From the NCBI GenBank assembly GCA_017309115.1, contig JAFLEF010000062.1, positions 1 through 38,005 of the forward strand: a stretch of DNA of 38,005 nt, given 5' to 3'. The stretch is from Verrucomicrobiota bacterium. GTDB lineage: Bacteria; Verrucomicrobiota; Verrucomicrobiia; Limisphaerales; UBA9464. Within the stretch, counting starts at the first letter, position 1, and each line of letters begins with the position of its first letter. The notes beneath the pieces are model-generated. The model had not been told where the DNA came from. It saw only the letters and a program-made list of their open reading frames with translations, and made no database searches. The position numbers were made by a program, and so were the translations under genes. This document shows positions 32,447 to 38,005 of this stretch, piece after piece.

Positions 32447-33484
32447 TCATCGGGCGAGCGAGGCAGTCTGGCGGGCGATGAAGCGGGTGAAGACATCGAG
32501 CGCATGCCGTTCGGCGCTGGCGGGCAAGGGATCCAAAGCCCGGCGTGCGCGTTGGAGAAGACTCTCGATGACGGCCGAGCTTTCCGCCAGTGCTCCATGC
32601 GACTCGAGGAGCGCTTGAAGTCCCACTAGGTAACTGGGGTTCCACTGATTCAGCCATCCCGTGATCTCCGCGGCATCGCTCGCGGAGGCTCGTTCAAGCA
32701 AAACAATGACTGGCAGCGTCAATTTCCCGGTCGCCAGATCGGTCCCGAGGGATTTCCCGGCCACGGCTTCCTGGCCATACAGGTCCAGGCAATCGTCATA
32801 AATCTGGTAGGCCGTTCCGGCAGCCAAGGCGAACTCTCGGAGTGCCTGGACCTCGGATTTGGTGGCTCCCGCGTGACGAGCCCCCAATTCGGCGGCCACC
32901 GCGAACAGTTCCGCCGTCTTCATTTCCACCATGCGCAGATATTCGGCCCGGGGCAGATCCCAACGGCGTCGACGATTGCTCTGCAAAATCTCGCCGGTGC
33001 AGACTGCGCTGGTGGCCATCGCGATGGAGCGGAAGATATCTTCGGCCGACAGCGTGGCCGCCACCTTCATGGCATGGGCGAACAGGCAATCTCCCAATAA
33101 AACCGCCAAATGATTACCCCAACGAGCGCCGACGGTTGGTCGCGCCCGGCGAACCTGGGCTCCGTCCATAATGTCGTCATGAACGAGGGTCGCCAGATGC
33201 ACCATCTCGACCAAAACAGCAATGGTGACGTGTTCTTCGCGGACTTGGCCAACGGCTCCGGCACAGAGTCCCACGAAGGCAGGACGGAGCTGTTTGCCCC
33301 GGCTATCGAGCGCATATCGAGCATGTTCTGCAATCTCAGGCTCGAACTGATCTACTTGGGCTTCAAGTTTTTGAGAAACCTTGCTCAGGAAGATCTGCGC
33401 CGGGCCGAGGATGGATTCCCAGGACACTTCCGGCGTGGTTGAGGACGCAAGCAGGTCAGGAATTTCTGGAACGGTCACCGGCAT
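32447..33484 (-). CDS. Polyprenyl diphosphate synthase (trans-isoprenyl, long chain)
   Basis: The product is 345 aa. Both aspartate-rich motifs are visible: DDIMD at 103-107 (with HDD) and DDCLD at 230-234, and GKQLRP near 63-68 binds substrate. The enzyme condenses isopentenyl diphosphate onto an allylic primer at the cytoplasmic membrane face. Small residues Ala and Thr stand 5 and 4 positions before the first DDxxD, fitting a long-chain product such as the C35-C50 tail of menaquinone or ubiquinone. The ATG at 33484 is chosen; a TTG 13 codons upstream is in frame. It leads a minus-strand unit with the ECF sigma and its neighbour, and is divergent from the HemX-like gene. Confidence 0.92.
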   Translation of the reverse strand: MPVTVPEIPDLLASSTTPEVSWESILGPAQIFLSKVSQKLEAQVDQFEPEIAEHARYALDSRGKQLRPAFVGLCAGAVGQVREEHVTIAVLVEMVHLATLVHDDIMDGAQVRRARPTVGARWGNHLAVLLGDCLFAHAMKVAATLSAEDIFRSIAMATSAVCTGEILQSNRRRRWDLPRAEYLRMVEMKTAELFAVAAELGARHAGATKSEVQALREFALAAGTAYQIYDDCLDLYGQEAVAGKSLGTDLATGKLTLPVIVLLERASASDAAEITGWLNQWNPSYLVGLQALLESHGALAESSAVIESLLQRARRALDPLPASAERHALDVFTRFIARQTASLAR

Positions 33485-33599
33485 TGGCGTGCGCACAGTA
33501 TGGGCGACCGCACCTAGGGTCAACCGAGCGGAAGGTTGCGGAGCAAGTTTGCCCCATGGACCGCATGGACATCAGGCGCCCGATCCGTAAGCTCGTCGG

Positions 33600-34421
33600 G
33601 TGTTCGGACTGACCGACCGCAATTGGTTCTCGCTCGCCGTAGTCCTTTACGGGATCGGGGCTGTGTACTCCGTGCTGCTGTGGCGGCGCGGATTTCGGCG
33701 AGACGACTGGGTTTTGTACGGATTGCTCGCGGCGGGTGCTGGAGCGCACATGACGGCCATGTTTTTGCGGGGTTTCTCGGTGGACCGGTGTCCGATCAAC
33801 AACTTGTTTGAAGCCACCATGTTCATCTCCTGGACCATGGTGGCGAGTTTGCTGGTCTTGGGAACCTGGCAGCGGTTGCGGTTTTTGGGAGCATTTGCCT
33901 CACCCCTGTTGTTCGCCCTGGGGGTGTTCGCCTTGTTTCCGATGCTTGATGAACGCGGTCCCAAGCCGGCCTTTGTCCATGGCTGGGAAAGTCTGCATGC
34001 CGCCCTCGTCTTGCTGGCCTACGGCGCGTTTGGCCTGAGTGCGCTCGCGGCCCTGATGTACCTCTCCCAGGAGCATCATCTGAAGTTCAACAAACCCCGG
34101 GCCGTCCTGTCGTTGCTGCCGCCCATCCAGCGTTTGGAAAAAGTGACGACGGTTTTGTTGTGGGTGGGCTTTTCCTTGCTTACGGCCGGATTGATGGTGG
34201 GCGCTTGGTGGTTGCAGCAGCAACACGGGTATTTTGTGTCCGGTGATCCCAAAGTGGTCTGGTCCGTCGCGGTTTGGATCGCCTATCTTGGCTTGCTGGT
34301 CTTGCACTGGCGTCCGTTGGCGGGAGGCAAGCAGTTCGCCTACGGCGTTATCGCAACCTTCGCCTTTGTGTTGCTGACCTTTTGGGGCACCAACCTTCCC
34401 TCGGCCATCCATAACCCGTGA
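33600..34421 (+). CDS. HemX/CcsA-like cytochrome c assembly family membrane protein
   Basis: The product is 273 aa with a GTG start. Eight hydrophobic helices are seen, including WFSLAVVLYGIGAVYSVLLW (about 9-28), MFISWTMVASLLVLGTW, LLFALGVFALFPML, LHAALVLLAYGAFGLSALAALMYL and VIATFAFVLLTFWG. The His-bearing loop GWESLHAAL and YLSQEHHLKF match the CcsA/HemX family, whose members move haem or regulate haem synthesis. The TGA stop overlaps the GTG of hemA (34418-34421), so it is coupled to glutamyl-tRNA reductase, the classic hemX-hemA order. A TAAGCT hexamer at 33588-33593 ends 6 nt before the start. Confidence 0.88.
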   Translation: MFGLTDRNWFSLAVVLYGIGAVYSVLLWRRGFRRDDWVLYGLLAAGAGAHMTAMFLRGFSVDRCPINNLFEATMFISWTMVASLLVLGTWQRLRFLGAFASPLLFALGVFALFPMLDERGPKPAFVHGWESLHAALVLLAYGAFGLSALAALMYLSQEHHLKFNKPRAVLSLLPPIQRLEKVTTVLLWVGFSLLTAGLMVGAWWLQQQHGYFVSGDPKVVWSVAVWIAYLGLLVLHWRPLAGGKQFAYGVIATFAFVLLTFWGTNLPSAIHNP

Positions 34422-35476
34422 ATTCGATGAGGTTGCTGGTCCTTGGCTTGAGTCATCATTCAGCCCCGGTGGAACTCCGGGAACAGTTTGCCTACGCCGA
34501 AGCCGATGTGCCGGGGTTCCTGAATCGCCTAAAGGCCGCCGGTTTGGCGCGGGAAGGGGTCTTGTTGTCGACCTGCAATCGAGTCGAGTTGTATGTCGGC
34601 ACGGATCGATCGGGTACGGAAGTCAGTCAGGCGCTGCGAGAGTTTGTTGCTCGGGACCGCGGGGTAACTGGTCCAATGGATCGGGCGTGGTACGTGCATT
34701 CCGATGCCCAGGGAGCGGAACACCTGTTTCGGGTCGCCTGCGGTCTGGAGTCGCTGGTGCTCGGTGAAACCGAAATTCTAGGTCAGTTAAAACGGGCGTA
34801 CGACCTGGCGCTGCAACACGGCTGCACGGGCCGGTTGCTCAATAAACTCTTTCAGGCGGCCTTCAGCACGGCCAAGCGGGTCCGGAGCGAAACCGGAATT
34901 CAACGGGGCAACACCAGTGTGGCTTCCGTGGCCGTGGAACTGGCGGAAAAGATTTTCGATGGTCTTCAGGGACGGGAGGTAATGGTCATCGGTGCGGGGG
35001 ATACCTCCGAAAAGACCGCCCGGGCGCTGCTCAGTCGCGGGGCTCACTCGGTGATTGTGAGCAACCGGTCTTTCGATCGAGCAGCAACCCTGGCTGAGGA
35101 ATTGGGCGGTCGGGCGATCCATTTTGATGATTGGAGCCGGGAGTTTGGCCGACTGGACATCATCATCAGCAGCACCAGCGCCCCACATTATATTTTGGAT
35201 CGTCCCCGCTTGTCCGGGTTGCTGCAGCAGCGCACGTCGCGACCATTGTTGCTGATCGATCTGGCCGTGCCGCGTGACATCGATCCGGAGGTGAAGCTGC
35301 TCAACAATATCTTCCTGGCGAACGTCGATGACCTGCAGGCGATTGCGACCGAGCACGTTCGCGCGCGTCAGGAGGAACGAATCCGGTGCGAACAAATCAT
35401 CCGCGAACGTTCCCTGCGCTGGGCGGGTGAAGTTTCCAGCCACCCCCTGCCGGAACGTCGGCTGGCGTTCGAGTAG
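34418..35476 (+). CDS. hemA: Glutamyl-tRNA reductase, short form
   Basis: The product is 352 aa against about 420-450 for typical enzymes. The catalytic N-terminal domain is intact: GLSHHSAPVELRE, nucleophile C53 in STCNRVELYV and GLESLVLGETEILGQLKRA. The NADPH domain follows (VMVIGAGDTSEKTARALL, IVSNRSFDRAATLAEEL, IDLAVPRDIDPEV). The spinal helix starts (ARQEERIRCEQIIRERS) but the C-terminal dimerisation domain is missing; the chain ends PERRLAFE and hemC begins 23 bp later, so nothing has been lost to a nearby frameshift. The enzyme makes glutamate-1-semialdehyde from Glu-tRNA, the first step of C5 haem synthesis. An ATG at 34427 is an alternative start. Confidence 0.93.
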   Translation: MNSMRLLVLGLSHHSAPVELREQFAYAEADVPGFLNRLKAAGLAREGVLLSTCNRVELYVGTDRSGTEVSQALREFVARDRGVTGPMDRAWYVHSDAQGAEHLFRVACGLESLVLGETEILGQLKRAYDLALQHGCTGRLLNKLFQAAFSTAKRVRSETGIQRGNTSVASVAVELAEKIFDGLQGREVMVIGAGDTSEKTARALLSRGAHSVIVSNRSFDRAATLAEELGGRAIHFDDWSREFGRLDIIISSTSAPHYILDRPRLSGLLQQRTSRPLLLIDLAVPRDIDPEVKLLNNIFLANVDDLQAIATEHVRARQEERIRCEQIIRERSLRWAGEVSSHPLPERRLAFE

Positions 35477-35499
35477 CGTCCGATTTCTGCCGTTTGTTC

Positions 35500-36564
35500 A
35501 TGGATTCCCGTCCCCGTTCCCCGGTTCGTCTGGCCACTCGTGGCTCAGCCCTCGCTTTGGCTCAATCTCGACGCATTCGCGACGCTTTGGCAGCGTGCTT
35601 CCCAGAGCGGGAGTTTGAGCTGGTGATTATCAAGACCACCGGCGACCGCCTACCCACCGCGAGCCTCGCCAATGCCGAGTCCGGTCTACCTCGAGGATTG
35701 TTCACCAAGGAGCTCGAGACGGCGTTGCTGGAGCGGGAAGCTGATTTGGCGGTACATAGCCTGAAGGATTTGCCGACGGAATTGCCCGCCGGACTCGTTT
35801 TGGCTTCGATCCCGCCGCGGGAGGATGTCCGCGAGGTCTTGCTTTATCGCAGTGAGAGTTTGCGGAAGGCGGTGCCGGAAGGGGCGGCGGATTGGTCGCC
35901 CGGCCGACGGGAACCGTGGTTCGGTCAGCCCGGGCGGCACCTAAAGCATCTGCCCCAGCGATCCGTCCTCGCCACCAGCAGTACCCGTCGGGCGGCGGCG
36001 GTTCGGTGTGCCAGGCCGGACCTGGAGGTGGTTCCGATTCGGGGCAATGTCGGAACCCGGTTGCGCAAACTGCGGGAAGGCTGGGATCTGGATGCCACAC
36101 TTCTCGCTGCGGCGGGCCTGGTGCGCTTGAACTGGGATATCAGTCCCCAGGGCATTCTGCGGGTGGATCCCCGGTTGCCCGCCACGGTTCGAGCCACGGT
36201 GGAACCTCCGGCGGAGGGGCTTCAGGCCACCCTAATCGAGCCGGAACAGTTTTTGCCGGCGGTGGGGCAGGGAGCACTGGGCTTGGAAACCCGATCCGAC
36301 GACGAGGAGACCCGGAACCTGTGTCTTGCGCTGAATCATTTCAACACGCAGGCCGCCGTAACTGCCGAACGGTCCTTGCTGGCGGCCATGGGTGGCGGCT
36401 GTCAGGCCCCCGTCGCCGCGTGGGGTCGGGTGCTGGGACATCAGGTAGTGCTGTCCGCCGAATGGTATCGGGACGGGAAGCGGTTTGCGGGCGAGGCACG
36501 GCGGTCGGTCCGGGAGGCGGAACGGTTGGGACAGGAACTGGCGGCCCAGTTGTTGCAGGCCTGA
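35500..36564 (+). CDS. hemC: Hydroxymethylbilane synthase (porphobilinogen deaminase) with two insertions
   Basis: The product is 354 aa against about 310 usually. The fold is clear: RLATRGSALALAQS, the catalytic Asp in EADLAVHSLKDLP (D82), TSSTRRAA, RGNVGTRLRKL, and the dipyrromethane-cofactor Cys at 301 in GGGCQAPVA. It polymerises four porphobilinogen molecules to hydroxymethylbilane in the cytoplasm. Two extra segments are visible: about 126-152 (GAADWSPGRREPW to HLKHLPQ), between PEG and VLATSS, and about 212-247 before FLPAVGQGALG. It follows hemA by 23 bp; ATG 35500 is used rather than the in-frame TTG at 35494. Confidence 0.93.
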   Translation: MDSRPRSPVRLATRGSALALAQSRRIRDALAACFPEREFELVIIKTTGDRLPTASLANAESGLPRGLFTKELETALLEREADLAVHSLKDLPTELPAGLVLASIPPREDVREVLLYRSESLRKAVPEGAADWSPGRREPWFGQPGRHLKHLPQRSVLATSSTRRAAAVRCARPDLEVVPIRGNVGTRLRKLREGWDLDATLLAAAGLVRLNWDISPQGILRVDPRLPATVRATVEPPAEGLQATLIEPEQFLPAVGQGALGLETRSDDEETRNLCLALNHFNTQAAVTAERSLLAAMGGGCQAPVAAWGRVLGHQVVLSAEWYRDGKRFAGEARRSVREAERLGQELAAQLLQA

Positions 36565-36593
36565 TCCTGATTCCCGATCCGCATTCCCCTTTT

Positions 36594-36618
36594 GCGGTTT
36601 CCGCTTCCCGCTTAGGCT
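36594..36618. repeat. Degenerate CCGCTTM heptamer stretch, -10-like TAGGCT, before nadA
   Basis: GCGGTTT, CCGCTTC, CCGCTTA and GGCTTTG follow in 7-bp register. TAGGCT (36613-36618) is a possible -10 element and ends 6 nt before the nadA ATG, as at three other genes here. A convincing -35 is not visible. Confidence 0.5.
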
Positions 36619-36624
36619 TTGCCC

Positions 36625-37608
36625 ATGTTCAACGCGCCGGAGGTGCAGCCGTTCGTGACGGCCCGACCCGCTCCTGAAATTGTCGATTCGTTGTCCCGGG
36701 AAATCCTGGAGCTCAAACGCCGTCATCGGGCGGTGATTCTGGCGCACAATTATCAGGTCTCGGAGATTCAGGAGATTGCCGACTACGTCGGGGACTCCCT
36801 CGGCCTGGCCCAACAAGCGGCCCAGACGTCTGCGGAAGTGATCGTGTTCTGCGGGGTCCACTTCATGGCCGAGACCGCCAAGATCCTGAATCCGCACAAG
36901 ATTGTGGTGCTGCCGGACCGGGACGCCGGCTGTTCCTTGGAAGAGAGTTGTCCGGCGGACCGGCTTGCGGCTCTGCAGAAGACCAATCCGAACTTCTACA
37001 CGATTGCCTACATCAACTGCAGCGCCGCCGTGAAAGCGCTTAGTGATGTGATTTGCACCAGCGGCAATGCCCGCAAGATCGTCGAGCACGCGCCGGCCGA
37101 TCGGGATTTGCTGTTTGTTCCGGACGAAAACCTGGGCGGCTGGGTGATGGAGCAGACTGGTCGGCCGATGACCCTGTGGAAGGGCAACTGCTACGTGCAC
37201 GTGGAGTGGACTCATGCGGCCATTCAGCGCATCCGGCGGGAACATCCCGGGGCGCCGATTGTGGCGCATCCGGAGTGCACCAAAGCGGTACGCATGTTGG
37301 CCGATGAAGTGTGTTCCACCGAGAAGATGGTGACCTACTGCCGGAAGAATCCGGCCCCGGCGCTCATCATCGCGACGGAAGCCGGCATGCTGCATCGGTT
37401 GCGGCGGGAATGTCCGGACAAGATTTTCATTCCCGCGCCCACCGAGCGGTGCGCCTGCAACGAATGTCGGTTCATGAAGATGAACACCCTGGAGAAGCTC
37501 CGGGATTGCCTGGCCAACTTGTCGCCGCAGGTCGAGTTGCCGGCCGACATCCTGGAGCGCGCGCGTCGGCCGATTGAGCGCATGCTCGAGATTTCGGCCC
37601 TGCCTTAA
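36625..37608 (+). CDS. nadA: Quinolinate synthase A
   Basis: The product is 327 aa. Family blocks are in order: ILAHNYQVSEIQEIADYVGDS near the start, IVFCGVHFMAETAKIL, CSLEESCPADRL, YINCSAAVKALSDVICTS, a mid-chain HPECTKAV (Cys218) and the C-terminal cluster TERCACNECRFMKMNT (Cys 276, 278 and 281). The cysteines in CSLEESC, HPEC and CACNEC supply the [4Fe-4S] cluster ligands. The enzyme condenses iminoaspartate with dihydroxyacetone phosphate to form quinolinate for NAD synthesis. It lies 60 bp after hemC and probably has its own promoter. ATG 36625 is used; a TTG two codons upstream is in frame. Two 105-bp repeat elements and a partial copy follow. Confidence 0.95.
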   Translation: MFNAPEVQPFVTARPAPEIVDSLSREILELKRRHRAVILAHNYQVSEIQEIADYVGDSLGLAQQAAQTSAEVIVFCGVHFMAETAKILNPHKIVVLPDRDAGCSLEESCPADRLAALQKTNPNFYTIAYINCSAAVKALSDVICTSGNARKIVEHAPADRDLLFVPDENLGGWVMEQTGRPMTLWKGNCYVHVEWTHAAIQRIRREHPGAPIVAHPECTKAVRMLADEVCSTEKMVTYCRKNPAPALIIATEAGMLHRLRRECPDKIFIPAPTERCACNECRFMKMNTLEKLRDCLANLSPQVELPADILERARRPIERMLEISALP

Positions 37609-37621
37609 AGCCTCTCGGTAC

Positions 37622-37726
37622 GGAGTCCCGGCTTCAGCCGGTGCCGTTCCAGAAAAAGCTGGGCTGTATGGAACTCCTGACGCGTCGATGGCGGGTGAAG
37701 GCTCCACCGCCTGAAGGCGGGACTCC
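37622..37726. repeat. 105-bp inverted-end element (family I), copy C
   Basis: It starts GGAGTCCCGGCTTCAGCCGG and ends CCGCCTGAAGGCGGGACTCC, core GAAAAAGCTGGGCTG. It is tandem with copy D, 122 bp apart; the 17-bp spacer contains CTTCGAAAAGG. Confidence 0.9.
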
Positions 37727-37743
37727 GAACTTCGAAAAGGTAC

Positions 37744-37848
37744 GGAGTCCCGGCTTCAGCCGGTGCCATTCCAGAAAAAGCTGGGCTGTATGGAACTCCT
37801 CCCGCGTCGCTGGCGGGTGAAGGCTCCGCCGCCTGAAGGCGGGACTCC
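37744..37848. repeat. 105-bp inverted-end element (family I), copy D
   Basis: This near-identical neighbour of copy C is again 105 bp. A few point differences lie in the core (CGTTCC becomes CATTCC, TGACGCG becomes TCCCGCG, CTCCACC becomes CTCCGCC), showing the pair is not a recent assembly duplicate. Confidence 0.9.
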
Positions 37849-37865
37849 GAACTTCGAAAAGGCAC

Positions 37866-37884
37866 GGAGTCCCGGCTTTAGCCC
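37866..37884. repeat. Partial family I element, copy E
   Basis: A third left end (GGAGTCCCGGCTTTAGCCC) follows in exact 122-bp register with copies C and D, then the sequence leaves the element. Confidence 0.75.
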
Positions 37885-38005
37885 GACTTCCGCTACTGGG
37901 GGTAGTTGAAGAATGAGAGGGGTGGTTTTGTGGGGGTTTGGAAGGGTGGCGGGCCCAAAGTCGCCACTACAATGGCTGGATTGGGCGAGGGTGATCAGTT
38001 CGGTT
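37885..38005. other. Window edge, no gene seen
   Basis: No feature is supported here. The sequence is G-rich on the plus strand after the partial repeat and no reading frame of useful length crosses it. Confidence 0.4.

Noticed and set aside
36232-37707. Open frame of 491 codons opposite hemC and nadA
   Set aside because: Both plus-strand genes are unambiguous; the minus frame ends inside the repeat array and has no family features.
37622-37884. CRISPR array
   Set aside because: Only two full units and a fragment occur, the conserved part is 105 bp and the spacers are nearly identical, so it is a tandem element, not CRISPR.
1-38005. tRNA, rRNA or transposase genes
   Set aside because: No T-arm consensus with matching acceptor stem, no rRNA landmark and no DDE, tyrosine or RAYT transposase motif was seen.

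Overview
The window looks like chromosomal DNA of a GC-rich member of the Verrucomicrobiota, most likely near the Limisphaerales/Pedosphaera group. This is inferred from gene content: three pseudopilin-like proteins with a C-terminal [DG]xHV-type tail, a large PVC-type protein ending in a CxxCH haem motif, secreted proteins with verrucomicrobial-style repeats, and many short palindromic intergenic repeats. Shine-Dalgarno sequences are mostly absent and several genes carry a -10-like hexamer only 6 nt before the start codon. No rRNA, tRNA, phage, transposase or CRISPR was found.

Layout. 1-4700 (minus strand): a secreted spherulin-4-like glycosidase, a pseudopilin, a small membrane-anchored protein, and a LytS/LytTR-type two-component pair with overlapping genes. 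4.9-7.2 kb: a secreted BspA-type leucine-rich-repeat protein, divergent from the sensor kinase. 7.4-8.2 kb: a transglutaminase-like protease (minus). 8.36-11.3 kb: a tightly coupled four-gene operon (membrane-anchored helical protein, pseudopilin, ABC ATPase, ABC-2 permease). 11.3-12.0 kb: a repeat-rich gene desert. 12.0-15.8 kb: LURP-one-like protein, cupin, divergent IMP dehydrogenase, AlkC/AlkD-type repair protein. 16.0-22.98 kb: a secreted protein of unknown role, a lipoprotein, a SAM methyltransferase, a HAF-repeat exported protein, a zinc alcohol dehydrogenase and a third pseudopilin, with two clear minus-strand terminators. 23.2-31 kb: a TPR-thioredoxin fusion followed by a PVC-type membrane-bound dehydrogenase/cytochrome, an RlmM-like rRNA methyltransferase and a CvpA-like membrane protein. 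31.2-33.5 kb (minus): long-chain prenyl diphosphate synthase, ECF sigma factor and a small membrane protein that may be its anti-sigma factor, ended by a strong terminator. 33.6-37.6 kb (plus): HemX/CcsA-like protein, hemA, hemC and nadA.

Functional links. The haem genes, the prenyl synthase (quinone side chain) and the CxxCH protein fit an aerobic respiratory heterotroph. The secreted proteins fit a polymer-degrading lifestyle. The most distinctive signal is non-coding. A 105-bp element with hairpin-bearing inverted ends occurs in five full copies, all exactly 105 bp, and its two end hairpins differ by compensatory base changes. Two other palindromic families, a CCGCTTM heptamer array and a 10-bp CGCAGATTGA tandem repeat fill the other intergenic gaps.
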